DNA from: an uncultured Lachnospiraceae bacterium | GTDB lineage: Bacteria; Bacillota; Clostridia; Lachnospirales; Lachnospiraceae | Assembly (NCBI GenBank): GCA_910586705.1 | Contig: CAJUJK010000004.1 | Location: 128,708 to 192,707, forward strand | Direction: 5' to 3' | DNA length: 64,000 bases | Part shown: piece after piece, positions 1 to 8,564 of the stretch | Layout of the letters: each line of letters opens with the position of its first letter | Position numbering within the stretch: the stretch's first letter is position 1 | Translations under genes and position numbers: made by a program | Notes under the pieces: model-generated | Told to the model about the DNA's origin: nothing | Seen by the model: the letters and a program-made list of their open reading frames with translations, nothing else | Database searches by the model: none

Positions 1-30
1 CATCCGCATAGGATTTATGCGGGGTGTCAC

Positions 31-987
31 ATGAACAAAAATGGAATCGTTTCAAAAAAAACAAACAAAAGGGATGCAGGAAGCTTCCTTTTGTTTGTTT
101 TTTTATTGCCTTATGTCTGCGCCTGTCTCTGGGGGCATGTGGGGGAGGAGGCGGACCGGCTGAAAGGGAATAAAAAGGAAAACGAATATCTGGTGGAGAC
201 GTCTGTGGAGTGGGGTGTCTGGGAGCTGCCGCTGGAGGAATACCTGACGTACAGGCTCTGCCTTGTGATGCCGGGGGATTGCGGAATCGAGGCGCGAAAA
301 GCGCAGGCGGTGCTTCTGCGGACGGAGCTGGCGGCTCTTTATGCGGAGCAGGGAGGGAAAAAAGTCGCTGTGGATGGGGACGGGCTGGCAAAGTTTTATA
401 AGGACGCGGCGGTGCCGGCGGAACTTCTGAAAGAGAGCAGACTGGCTGTGAAGGGGACGGCAGGGGAGATTCTGACTTACCGTGAAGAACCGATCCGGGC
501 ATCCTATTTCAGGGTGAGCAACGGCTCCACCAGAGACGCCGGGGATGAGGACTGCCCGTACCTTTCGGCGGTTTCCTGCGAACGGGACAGGGAGGCGCCG
601 GATTACCGAAGCGTTGTAAAGGTTGATAAGGAGCGCTATGTGGAAAAACTGCGGGGCGTTCTGGAAGGGGAATTTGCGGACGATACTTTGTGGGAGGAGG
701 GAAATTTTTCTTTTGACGGGACAGGATATATGACTAGTGTGTCATATATTGACGTAAACGGGGAGAAAGAAAAGATAGACGGGGAGAATTTTCGTCATCT
801 TTTCGGTCTGCCTTCCGCGTCGTTTGAGATGGACAGGGAGGAGCAGGCAGTTTTTCGTGTGACGGGGGTGGGACACGGTTATGGCATGAGCCAGTATGCG
901 GCTGCATGTATGGCGGAAAGCGGGGAAAACTATCGGGAGATTCTCTCAGCCTTCTTTTTTGAGACAGAATTAGCAAATTTTGAATAA
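31..987 (+). CDS. spoIID: SpoIID-like sporulation protein
   Basis: Homologue of stage II sporulation protein D, a glycan-cutting enzyme of the engulfment machinery at the mother-cell membrane. The 318-residue protein has a hydrophobic N-terminal anchor (about residues 19-35), the PLEEYL ... EARKAQAV block (about residues 70-92) and the C-terminal family signature GVGHGYGMSQYAA (about residues 279-291). In well-studied SpoIID proteins the stretch before KAQAV reads EMP and its Glu is the catalytic residue; here it reads VMP, so lytic activity is doubtful. A GGGGTG ribosome site lies just ahead of the ATG. A SpoIIQ-like gene follows 105 bases downstream, the usual clostridial order. The window starts only 30 bases upstream, so the upstream partner is unseen. 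A 7-bp hairpin (4-10 with 16-22) precedes the start. Confidence 0.85.
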   Translation: MNKNGIVSKKTNKRDAGSFLLFVFLLPYVCACLWGHVGEEADRLKGNKKENEYLVETSVEWGVWELPLEEYLTYRLCLVMPGDCGIEARKAQAVLLRTELAALYAEQGGKKVAVDGDGLAKFYKDAAVPAELLKESRLAVKGTAGEILTYREEPIRASYFRVSNGSTRDAGDEDCPYLSAVSCERDREAPDYRSVVKVDKERYVEKLRGVLEGEFADDTLWEEGNFSFDGTGYMTSVSYIDVNGEKEKIDGENFRHLFGLPSASFEMDREEQAVFRVTGVGHGYGMSQYAAACMAESGENYREILSAFFFETELANFE

Positions 988-1092
988 GGCGGAAAATTTG
1001 GGTAAAACTATCAGAGAAACCCGGTGCGGGGGCTGTTTGTGTTTCAAAAGGCGGTCTGCGCGGCATCGGAAGAAAAACAGGAGGCGAGTTTC

Positions 1093-2109
1093 ATGGCGAG
1101 AAGAAACAGAAGCAGTATCAGAAAAGAGAGAATCATCATGCTGGCGTCCTCGGTGTTCGTTCTGGCGGCGCTGACGGTGACCGGTGTTTATGTAAGAAAC
1201 AGCAACCGCGCAGAGAAGGAAGATTATGTGGTGGACTTCGAGGCGCTGGAACAGGGCAGCACGGAGCTGGCGGAAAATATGGTGTCCGGCGAGGAGCTTG
1301 ACACGCTTTTCGCGGGCGTCGGGACGGATGATCTGGACTATGACCCCAGTTTTCAAGAGGCAAATTCCCTGCATGTGGAAAACACGGGGGACGGATTGAA
1401 CGCGGACAAAAAGACTGGAAAGAACACCACTGAGACGAAAACCATCGAAGAAAAAATAGAGGAAAAGAATCTGGAAGAGGACGAAAAGAAGGATGAGAAG
1501 TCCGACCAGACAAAGAAGGACGAGCCGGCGAAAGACGATCCCGTGGAAAAGAGCGCGGTAGAAAAGAAAAACGGCGGTAAGGATAAGAGTGAGGAAAAAG
1601 AAGAAGCCGGCATGTTCGATGAGACGGTGGACGATGTTTTGAGCGACGAGGTGCAGGCGGAGGCAATTTCCACCACCGTGCAGCCGGAGCTTGATTTCAG
1701 CGAGGAGGATGGGCTGGTGTGGCCTATCGTGGGCGACGTGCTCATCAACTACAGCATGGACCAGACCATCTATTTCCCGACACTGGATCAGTATAAATAC
1801 AATCCGGCAATCGTCATTGCGGCGGCACAGGGAGAGAATATTTCGGCGGCGGCGGACGGACGCGTGACCTCTGTCAGCTATGACCATGACACCGGCAATA
1901 CGGTGGTGATGGAGCTGGGTAACGGCTATGAGTTGACTTACGGACAGCTCGAGAACATCACCGTATCGGAGGGCAGCTTCGTGCATGTGGGAGACGGCAT
2001 CGGTACAGTGGCGGCGCCTACGAAATATTACAGTCTGGAAGGGACGAATGTGTATTTCAAGCTGACCAAGGACGGGGAGCCGGTGAATCCCATGAGTAAA
2101 CTGCGCTGA
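1093..2109 (+). CDS. spoIIQ: SpoIIQ-like degenerate M23 (LytM) protein
   Basis: Bitopic membrane protein with a C-terminal LytM/M23 fold, resembling SpoIIQ, the forespore half of the SpoIIQ-SpoIIIAH channel. The protein (338 aa from this start) has one transmembrane helix (about residues 15-33), a very charged Lys/Glu/Asp linker (about residues 95-190) and a LytM-like domain at the end. The zinc ligands are gone: the usual HTGID block reads NPAIV and the HLHF motif reads VYFK, so it should be structural, not a peptidase. The ATG at 1093 follows an AGGAGG-like site; an upstream in-frame ATG at 1024 lacks one. It follows the SpoIID-like gene and is 15 bases from the next ORF. spoIIID, often next in clostridia, is absent. 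Confidence 0.8.
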   Translation: MARRNRSSIRKERIIMLASSVFVLAALTVTGVYVRNSNRAEKEDYVVDFEALEQGSTELAENMVSGEELDTLFAGVGTDDLDYDPSFQEANSLHVENTGDGLNADKKTGKNTTETKTIEEKIEEKNLEEDEKKDEKSDQTKKDEPAKDDPVEKSAVEKKNGGKDKSEEKEEAGMFDETVDDVLSDEVQAEAISTTVQPELDFSEEDGLVWPIVGDVLINYSMDQTIYFPTLDQYKYNPAIVIAAAQGENISAAADGRVTSVSYDHDTGNTVVMELGNGYELTYGQLENITVSEGSFVHVGDGIGTVAAPTKYYSLEGTNVYFKLTKDGEPVNPMSKLR

Positions 2110-2124
2110 CGCCGGAGGATTAAA

Positions 2125-3288
2125 ATGCTGATTGTACACGGAAATATAAAGACCATGGAGGGGCGCGATTTCGCGGATGGGTATATCGAAATCCGGGACG
2201 GAAAGATTGCGGCTCTGGGGGATATGAAAGACTGTCCCCGGATGGAGGGACAAGTCCTTGATGTGGAGGGCAGTCTGGTGATGCCGGGCATCATCGAGGC
2301 GCACTGTCATATGGGCATCACCGAGGAAAAGAAAGGAATGGAGGGGGATGACTGCAATGAAAATGTAAACCCCGTCACACCTTATCTGCGCGCCATAGAC
2401 GCCATTAACCCCATGGATGCGGCATTCAGGGACGCCATGCAGGCGGGCATCACTTCCGCGATGATCGGTCCGGGCAGCGCCAACGTGGTGGGCGGGCAGT
2501 TCGCTTTCGTGAAAACCCACGGCAGATGTATAGACGATATGATCGTAAAGGCGCCTGCCGCAATGAAGGTGGCGTTCGGGGAAAATCCGAAGGTCAATTA
2601 TTCGGGGCAGGGGGTATCCCCCTCCACCCGTATGGCGATCGCGGCACTTTTGCGGGAGGAACTCACAAAGGCGCAAGCCTATCGGGAAAAGCAGGAAAAG
2701 AACAGCGGGGAAGAGAAGGATTTCCGCTACGAGTGCTGGCTCCCGGTTCTCCGGGGAGAAATTCCCTTAAAGGCACATGCGCACCGTGCCGATGATATTT
2801 TGACGGCGGTGCGCATTGCCAGAGAGTTTCATCTGCGGATGACGCTGGACCATTGCAGCGAGGGACATCTGATTATGGAGGAACTGAAGACAGCAGGGTT
2901 TCCCGCGATTGTCGGTCCTGATATGGCGAGCCGCAATAAGATCGAAGTGCAGAATATGGCGTTTAAGACGGCGGGACTTTTGTCGGAGCACGGTATTTTA
3001 ACTGCCGTGACCACGGATCATCCGGTTTCCAAGATCCAGTTTCTGCCGGTCTGCGCGGGGCTTGCGGTAAAGGCGGGCATGTCCCCGGAGGAAGGTTTGC
3101 GCTCTATCACGATCAACGCGGCGAAAATCTGCGGCGTGGACGAGAGGGTGGGCAGTCTTGCGCCGGGGAAGGACGCCGATATCGCGATTTTTACCGGGAA
3201 TCCCACGGAAGTATTTACCAGAACTTTGTATACGCTGATTGACGGGGAGATTGTGTATTCCGCGAAGGAAAGCGACACTTCTTTCTAA
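2125..3288 (+). CDS. Amidohydrolase family protein
   Basis: Metal-dependent hydrolase of the amidohydrolase superfamily (imidazolonepropionase/dihydroorotase-like), 387 residues, cytoplasmic. The small beta-sandwich region at residues 1-55 ends in LVMPGIIEAHCHMG, giving the HxH metal ligands. Further metal ligands are His in AHAHR (about residue 215), LDHCSEGH (about 240) and Asp in VTTDHP (about 295). The C-terminal block SLAPGKDADIAIF is the usual return strand into the beta-sandwich. The substrate cannot be read from the sequence. GGAGG precedes the ATG by a few bases, and the gene may be co-transcribed with the spoIIQ-like gene 15 bases upstream, although the functions look unrelated. Confidence 0.8.
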   Translation: MLIVHGNIKTMEGRDFADGYIEIRDGKIAALGDMKDCPRMEGQVLDVEGSLVMPGIIEAHCHMGITEEKKGMEGDDCNENVNPVTPYLRAIDAINPMDAAFRDAMQAGITSAMIGPGSANVVGGQFAFVKTHGRCIDDMIVKAPAAMKVAFGENPKVNYSGQGVSPSTRMAIAALLREELTKAQAYREKQEKNSGEEKDFRYECWLPVLRGEIPLKAHAHRADDILTAVRIAREFHLRMTLDHCSEGHLIMEELKTAGFPAIVGPDMASRNKIEVQNMAFKTAGLLSEHGILTAVTTDHPVSKIQFLPVCAGLAVKAGMSPEEGLRSITINAAKICGVDERVGSLAPGKDADIAIFTGNPTEVFTRTLYTLIDGEIVYSAKESDTSF

Positions 3289-3431
3289 ACGCCAGTAAAT
3301 GCCATCTGTTATAGCGGAGGAAAATGTGTTAAACTGTACATGATGACGTTGGACGGCGATGTGGAATCTGGTGGGCATTGTCCGGGAGAGCGGAATGGCA
3401 GCCCACAGGAAAACAGATAATTGGGAAGATA

Positions 3432-5030
3432 ATGATGCAAAAGAGAGCGATTGTAAAAAAAATAACAGGCATGGTTCTCGTCCTCACCCTTCTGCTTATG
3501 TCGGCAACCGGCTGTGGCAACCTGCAGGATTTTCAAGTGGATTCGCTGACGGGCAAAGAGGAGACGGACGAGTTTACCAGTCTCGGTCTCTCGCCGGAGT
3601 TCGATTACGAAGTGCCGGAGAGTCTGCCGAATATCATAGTGGATCAGGTAGGTTATGCCGCCAGAAGCCAAAAGCTGGCAATGATAAACGGTGAGACGCC
3701 GCCCGAGACTTTTTCACTTCTGGATGCCGAAAGCGGCAGGGAAGTTTATTCGGGAAAGGTGGAGAGCAAGGGGTACGATCCTTCCGTAAGCGCTTATATA
3801 AGCTATGCGGATTTTACAGATTACAATACGGTGGGGACATACTACATACAAGCGCCGTCGATCGGACGTTCCTATGTTTTTGAGATAGTCGAAGATCCTT
3901 ACAAAGCTTTATTGACAAAGGTGTTTAAGCAGTATTATTTTAACAGATGCGGTCTGACGCTTTCCGCTGAACTTGCCGGGGAGGCAGCGCACAATGCCTG
4001 CCATTCCAGAGAGGCGCAGATGAAGGATGAGGCGATGATCAAGCGCGATGTGTCGGGCGGCTGGCATGTGGATGAGATCGGGAGCCGGGATGTGGTGAGA
4101 GGCTGTCAGGCGGTTAACACGATGCTGCTCGCCTATGAACTTTACCCGGATGATCTGGACGACGATATGGGCATACCAGAGAGCGGAAACGGGATTCCCG
4201 ATGTGCTCGACGAGGTAAAGTACGAGATCGACTGGCTGCTCAAGATGCAGGACGCGAAGAGCGGGGCGGTCTATGCTTCCGTCAGTTCCGTGGATAATAA
4301 AAATGTGGGTTATATTCTTTATATAGACGGCATTACCATGGAAGCGACCATTCACTATGCGGCGACCATGGCTAAATTCAGTTATCTGTACCAGAGTTAT
4401 GACAGGGAGTTTGCGACCCTCTGCCTGCAGGCTTCGGACAGGGCTTACCGGTATGCGGAGAATTATCTGGCGGACGTATCGGAGAAGCAGTATTTTTTTG
4501 CGGCGGCGGAGCTTTACCGCGCCACGGGCGGTTATCAGTACCATAGCGTGGTCAAGTCTTACCTGACTCAGAATGCGGAGCTGGATCTGGATGACGATTA
4601 TGTTTTCTGGGGATGTGTGACGTATCTTTCAACGAAACAGAAGGTGGATATGAATCTGTGCGAATCCGTGACGCAGAATCTGATGCACAAAGGGGAAACG
4701 ATTTCCTATGCGTCCAAGGATTCCAAGCTTCTGGTGAATACGGATGAAAAGCTGGGCGGCAATGCCGGTCTTTTGCGGGATATGATGAGACTTGCCGTGG
4801 TGGATCACATCATCACGAACCATGAGTACGCGACGGTGTTGGAAAATCATGTCCACTATATGCTTGGACGCAATCTGCAGTCCATATCTTATCTGGACGG
4901 CGTGGGCGGGCGCAACTACCGCGATGTGGACATGAGCCTTGGGATTATGAATCAGGTGGACCAGAACGCGGAACTGCTGCTTTTGTTTGCTGCCATTATG
5001 GATGATGAACTGGTGGTGGGGGAAGAATAA
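3432..5030 (+). CDS. GH9-like lipoprotein, probably catalytically dead
   Basis: Secreted lipoprotein: a hydrophobic signal peptide ends in a lipobox-like LMSATGC (about residues 16-22), so the Cys would be lipidated. Residues about 55-140 resemble the N-terminal Ig-like domain of family 9 cellulases (IIVDQVGY ... GTYYIQ). The rest resembles the GH9 alpha6/alpha6 barrel (GGWH, GNGIPDVLDE, WLLKMQD, HYMLGRN). Active GH9 enzymes have GGW(H/Y)DAGD; here the four residues after GGWH are VDEI, so both catalytic Asp positions are lost. The terminal NEVA..NA proton-donor motif reads NQVDQNA. It may bind rather than cut glycans. Start chosen at ATG 3432/3435 behind a weak GGGAAG; an in-frame ATG at 3378 would put extra residues before the signal peptide. 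Confidence 0.75.
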   Translation: MMQKRAIVKKITGMVLVLTLLLMSATGCGNLQDFQVDSLTGKEETDEFTSLGLSPEFDYEVPESLPNIIVDQVGYAARSQKLAMINGETPPETFSLLDAESGREVYSGKVESKGYDPSVSAYISYADFTDYNTVGTYYIQAPSIGRSYVFEIVEDPYKALLTKVFKQYYFNRCGLTLSAELAGEAAHNACHSREAQMKDEAMIKRDVSGGWHVDEIGSRDVVRGCQAVNTMLLAYELYPDDLDDDMGIPESGNGIPDVLDEVKYEIDWLLKMQDAKSGAVYASVSSVDNKNVGYILYIDGITMEATIHYAATMAKFSYLYQSYDREFATLCLQASDRAYRYAENYLADVSEKQYFFAAAELYRATGGYQYHSVVKSYLTQNAELDLDDDYVFWGCVTYLSTKQKVDMNLCESVTQNLMHKGETISYASKDSKLLVNTDEKLGGNAGLLRDMMRLAVVDHIITNHEYATVLENHVHYMLGRNLQSISYLDGVGGRNYRDVDMSLGIMNQVDQNAELLLLFAAIMDDELVVGEE

Positions 5031-5045
5031 CAACGTGGAATATAA

Positions 5046-5780
5046 CTACACGAGTTCCTTGTTTTTGAAATACATTTCCTTAATGATAGCTAGAACCGTA
5101 TCATCTACCCGGCGTTTCTGGTCTTTGTCGAGGTCCTTTATGTAGATGGGTTTGCCGTACTCGATGACGACGTGGGTCTTTTTGATCCTCGGCAGATGTG
5201 CCTCCCATACCTGCTCGGCGTTGTTGATGCTTACGGGTACGATGGGGCAGCCGGATTTTTCGGCGATCTTAAAACTGCCGCCGTGGAAGGGCAGAAAGGT
5301 GTCCGGCTCGGTGCTGCGGCTCCCCTCGGGGAAAATGCAGATGGAGATGCCGGATTTCACTTTTTCTACTGCCGAGAGAATGGTTTTCATGCCCTGCTTG
5401 ATATCTTTTCTGTCAAGGAAAAGACAGTGCAGGTTTTTCATCCAGTTTGAGAGAAGCGGCACTTTGAGCATACCGATTTTCGCGATATATCCGGTAGGTC
5501 TGGGCACGCGCACATAGGTCATAACGATGTCGAAATAGCTTCGGTGGTTCCCGATATACAATACGGGGACGTCCTTGGGCACATTTTCTTCACCGATTGC
5601 AGTGACGGACACGCCGGACAGAAAAAGAACGCAGCGAAAAGCCCAGTTGACAATGGCAAGAGAACTTTTATCCTTTGCACTCTGGTTAAACTTTCCGAGA
5701 AAGTATTCAAAGATCAAAAGCGGAATGCTGAAAATCAGGAACAGCACAACGAAGATGGCAACTAATATCAGACGTATCAT
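5046..5780 (-). CDS. plsC: 1-acyl-sn-glycerol-3-phosphate acyltransferase
   Basis: PlsC-family lysophosphatidate acyltransferase, making phosphatidic acid at the inner face of the membrane. The 244-residue protein opens with a hydrophobic helix (residues 2-26), followed by the acyltransferase motif I NHRSYFD (HX4D, about residues 78-84), motif III FPEGSRS (about residues 152-158) and motif IV PIVPVSI. Length is typical for the family. It lies convergent to the GH9-like gene (15 bases between stops) and divergent from the PrcB-domain gene. Confidence 0.88.
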   Translation of the reverse strand: MIRLILVAIFVVLFLIFSIPLLIFEYFLGKFNQSAKDKSSLAIVNWAFRCVLFLSGVSVTAIGEENVPKDVPVLYIGNHRSYFDIVMTYVRVPRPTGYIAKIGMLKVPLLSNWMKNLHCLFLDRKDIKQGMKTILSAVEKVKSGISICIFPEGSRSTEPDTFLPFHGGSFKIAEKSGCPIVPVSINNAEQVWEAHLPRIKKTHVVIEYGKPIYIKDLDKDQKRRVDDTVLAIIKEMYFKNKELV

Positions 5781-5894
5781 GGGAAAAGCCTTTCTATTTG
5801 AATCATAGTTTTAAATAGTATAGCATTATTCTATAGGAATAGACAATGCCTTCGCATAATAAATTAGATAATAAGAGGAACTGCGGAGGAAATG

Positions 5895-6323
5895 ATGGCT
5901 GAATTGAGCGAATATCAGAGGAGAATCGTCAGCATAGGGCTGGTCTGTCTGCTTTGCTTCGGGGTGTACGCCTGCGGGCAGAAACAGGATCCGATGGAAA
6001 AAATGAAAGATCTGGAATACACGGTGATCGCGGAGGACAACATCCCGGAAGAACTTTTGGCAAAGATTGAGGAGCGGAAGGAAGATACCTTCAAGATGAC
6101 CTTTGAAGATCAAGGATTTCTTTATATCTGTGTGGGGTACGGGACACAGCAGACGGGCGGATACAGCATTGCTGTGAATGATCTGTATGAGACGGCGAAC
6201 GCGGTCTATATCGACACCAATCTGATCGGACCGTCGCCGGAGGAGAAGAGCAAACCTGTGGCAAGTTATCCCTATGTGGTGGTGAAAACAGAGTTTTCGC
6301 AGAAGCCGGTGGTGTTTGAGTAA
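5895..6323 (+). CDS. PrcB C-terminal-domain protein
   Basis: Small secreted or membrane-anchored protein (142 aa) with an N-terminal hydrophobic segment (about residues 11-28, ending VYACGQ, possibly a poor lipobox) and a C-terminal domain matching the PrcB_C pattern (GYGTQQTGGYSI ... YPYVVVKT). The family is named after a subunit of the Treponema PrtP protease complex; its role in Clostridia is not known. Two consecutive ATGs (5892, 5895) follow GGAGG; the second has better spacing. It sits 23 bases upstream of pyrC and may share its transcript. Confidence 0.7.
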   Translation: MAELSEYQRRIVSIGLVCLLCFGVYACGQKQDPMEKMKDLEYTVIAEDNIPEELLAKIEERKEDTFKMTFEDQGFLYICVGYGTQQTGGYSIAVNDLYETANAVYIDTNLIGPSPEEKSKPVASYPYVVVKTEFSQKPVVFE

Positions 6324-6346
6324 ATGATTACGGAAAGGATGAAAAT

Positions 6347-7693
6347 ATGCTGTACTTAAAAAACGGATATATGATCGACCCGGTATCGGGGACAGAAGGG
6401 TACTATGATATTCTGATTGATACGGAGAGCGGGAAGATTGTGCGGATTGTGCCGCAGAGGACATGTGCCGCGGATGACGTTCCGGGACAGGAAGCGTTGG
6501 CTGGGTCAGAGAATATGGAAAACGGCGGAACGGAAACGGACAGAGAACTGGCGGACGTAATTGACTTAAAGGGTCAAATTGTGGCGCCGGGACTTGTGGA
6601 TGTGCATGTGCATTTCCGCGACCCGGGGTTTACCTATAAAGAGGATATCCACAGCGGGGCGGCAGCGGCGGCAAAGGGTGGCTTCACTTCCGTGGTGTTG
6701 ATGGCGAACACGAAGCCGGCGGTGGATCATCCGGATACCTTGGCATATGTGCTGCATAAGGGAAAAGAGACGGGGATTCATGTCTATACCTGTGCCAATG
6801 TGACGGTGGGGCTGCAGGGCAGGGAACTGACGGACATGGAGGCTCTCAGCAGGCAGGGGGCGGCGGGCTTTACCGACGACGGCATTCCGCTCATGGATGA
6901 AACGCTTTTGCGGGCGGCGCTTAAAAGAGCGGCAAAGTGCGGGAAACCTGTCAGTCTCCACGAGGAAAATCCGGCGCTTATCAAAAACAACGGCGTAAAT
7001 GCGGGGAAGGCGGCTGCCCATTTCGGGATAGGCGGCTCGCCCAGAGAAGCGGAGATTTCCATGGTGGAGCGGGATCTGCGGATTGCCGTGGAGGAGGCGG
7101 CGGACCTTTCCATCCAGCATATCAGCACGAAGGAGGCTGTGGAACTGGTGCGGCAGGCGAAAAAGAAGAGCCGCCATATTTATGCGGAGGCTGCGCCCCA
7201 TCATTTTACGCTGACGGAAGATGCGGTGATAAAGTACGGAGCACTGGCAAAAATGAATCCGCCCCTGCGGGAGGAGGAAGACCGCCTTGCGGTTATCGAA
7301 GGGCTGCGGGACGGCACGATCGACATGATCGCCACGGACCACGCGCCCCACAGCGCTGAGGAAAAGGCAAAGCCGGTTACGGAGGCGCCAAGCGGCATTA
7401 TCGGGCTGGAGACAGCCCTGTCCCTTGGAATCCGCGAACTGGTGGACAAGGGGTATCTCTCCATGATGGAACTGATTGAAAAGATGAGTTTTGCCCCCGC
7501 GAAACTGTATCATCTCGACGCCGGCTATCTGGAAGAGGGAGGTCCTGCGGATCTGGTGGTCTTTGATCCGAAGAAGGAATGGGTGGTGAAAGATTTCGCG
7601 TCGAAATCGGCAAACTCGCCTTTCACAGGAGAGACGATGCCGGGGGTGGTCAGCTATACCATCTGCGGCGGGAAGGTTGTGTACCGCGGCTGA
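6347..7693 (+). CDS. pyrC: Dihydroorotase
   Basis: Dihydroorotase (type I PyrC), which cyclises carbamoyl-aspartate to dihydroorotate in pyrimidine synthesis. The 448-residue protein carries the DVHVHFRDPGF metal-binding signature (about residues 84-94), His ligands in SLHEE and QHIST, and the ATDHAPH motif (about residues 328-334), with the C-terminal GGPADLVVFDP strand. Residues 30-70 hold a Gly/Glu-rich insertion in the N-terminal sandwich that makes it slightly longer than typical enzymes of about 425-430 residues. The other pyrimidine genes in the window (pyrK-pyrD) are 4.4 kb away, so the pathway is not in a single operon here. Confidence 0.93.
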   Translation: MLYLKNGYMIDPVSGTEGYYDILIDTESGKIVRIVPQRTCAADDVPGQEALAGSENMENGGTETDRELADVIDLKGQIVAPGLVDVHVHFRDPGFTYKEDIHSGAAAAAKGGFTSVVLMANTKPAVDHPDTLAYVLHKGKETGIHVYTCANVTVGLQGRELTDMEALSRQGAAGFTDDGIPLMDETLLRAALKRAAKCGKPVSLHEENPALIKNNGVNAGKAAAHFGIGGSPREAEISMVERDLRIAVEEAADLSIQHISTKEAVELVRQAKKKSRHIYAEAAPHHFTLTEDAVIKYGALAKMNPPLREEEDRLAVIEGLRDGTIDMIATDHAPHSAEEKAKPVTEAPSGIIGLETALSLGIRELVDKGYLSMMELIEKMSFAPAKLYHLDAGYLEEGGPADLVVFDPKKEWVVKDFASKSANSPFTGETMPGVVSYTICGGKVVYRG

Positions 7694-7697
7694 ATGG

Positions 7698-7715
7698 GGG
7701 CGGGAAATCCCGCCC
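7698..7715. terminator. GC hairpin between convergent genes
   Basis: An inverted repeat, GGGCGGGA with TCCCGCCC, sits directly after the pyrC stop and abuts the stop codon of the convergent flavin-type gene. It has no T-run, so it is a likely rather than certain transcription-ending structure. Confidence 0.45.
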
Positions 7716-8149
7716 TACAGTTCCTCCACAGACAATGTCACATTGCTCAGACCATAATAATAGTTGACAGTCTCCGCGGTAAATTTCAACACGCAGTAAT
7801 CCTCGTCATCCACGCCCTTCGGGTAATACATCTCAAACCCGTCCCGCCAGAGAAATGCTTTGGTTTCGTGGTCGGTGCAGACCTCCATCGTTCCTGTAAA
7901 CAGCGCGCCCTTATAATTATTTTCGGTGTCGTCCACATAGTACACGGACGCTTTCGGATTTTTCAGAAACTGCGATACCCGCTTCGAGCTGGTGTTGGTG
8001 GAAAAATAGTGGGTTTTCATGCTCTCGTGTTCCAAGACAAGCATACCCTTGATCTGGGGAAATCCGTCTTCATTGACGGATGCGATATAAGCGACCTGTG
8101 CGTTTGCCCGCAATTCACGTATTCCCGATTTTATCATGTTCATTTCCAT
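7715..8149 (-). CDS. Pyridoxamine 5'-phosphate oxidase-like flavoprotein
   Basis: Small split-barrel flavin-binding protein (144 aa from the chosen start) of the pyridoxamine-phosphate-oxidase-like superfamily. Visible features are the N-terminal helix followed by AYIASVNEDGFPQIKGM, the THYFSTNTSSKRVSQF strand-helix that usually binds FMN phosphate, and AFLWRDGFEMYYPKGVDDED. Such proteins reduce or bind unknown flavin partners; the substrate cannot be named. An ATG 25 codons further upstream is in frame, but the internal ATG at 8149 has an AAAGGAG ribosome site at good spacing. Confidence 0.75.
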   Translation of the reverse strand: MEMNMIKSGIRELRANAQVAYIASVNEDGFPQIKGMLVLEHESMKTHYFSTNTSSKRVSQFLKNPKASVYYVDDTENNYKGALFTGTMEVCTDHETKAFLWRDGFEMYYPKGVDDEDYCVLKFTAETVNYYYGLSNVTLSVEEL

Positions 8150-8564
8150 TTTTGTGAGTCTCCTTTTCTGTAAGATTTGTAGGATTTTTCCTATAAGCTG
8201 TTTGTGGATCGAGTATTTTTTCATCGCAAAATCCTTGTATAATATCTCGCACGCTTATTTATATTATATAGAATAATACTATATAGTATTAATATCAAGA
8301 AGATTTATGTGTGCCGCAACGATTTTAAATGCCAACCAAATTCTAAACGCTGGGATGTTTATCTTGTAATGAAAAAAAGAATGTGGTAGAATCACTTTAA
8401 GCAAAGAAAAATCTAAGATTCTTAACGTATCTTGAACGGATTTTGTCTGAAGTCCGTATCCGTGCAGAGCACTCTCTGCGGAAACTCCTTGCTTACAACT
8501 AAATAACTGCAGGGAGGACAGATAACGGCAAGCCTCTCTGCCATCACAGGAAGAGAGGAAAAGA
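8150..8564. other. Intergenic region with 16-bp palindrome
   Basis: Divergent intergenic region between the flavoprotein gene and the Rpn remnant. It holds a perfect 16-bp palindrome, AATACTATATAGTATT (8275-8290), in a very AT-rich tract that could be an operator or promoter for the leftward gene. A GC-rich leader with the hairpin GCAGAG/CTCTGC (about 8464-8479) lies ahead of the Rpn remnant. No further gene is visible. Confidence 0.4.

Noticed and set aside
970..2676. Long leftward reading frame of 568 codons across the SpoIIQ-like and amidohydrolase genes
   Set aside because: Its product is rich in His, Arg and Leu without any fold motif, and it runs antisense to two genes with clear motifs and ribosome sites. 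It is a composition shadow.
7694..8173. Rightward frame of 159 codons between pyrC and the flavoprotein
   Set aside because: It is antisense to the PNPOx-like gene, which has motifs and a good ribosome site.
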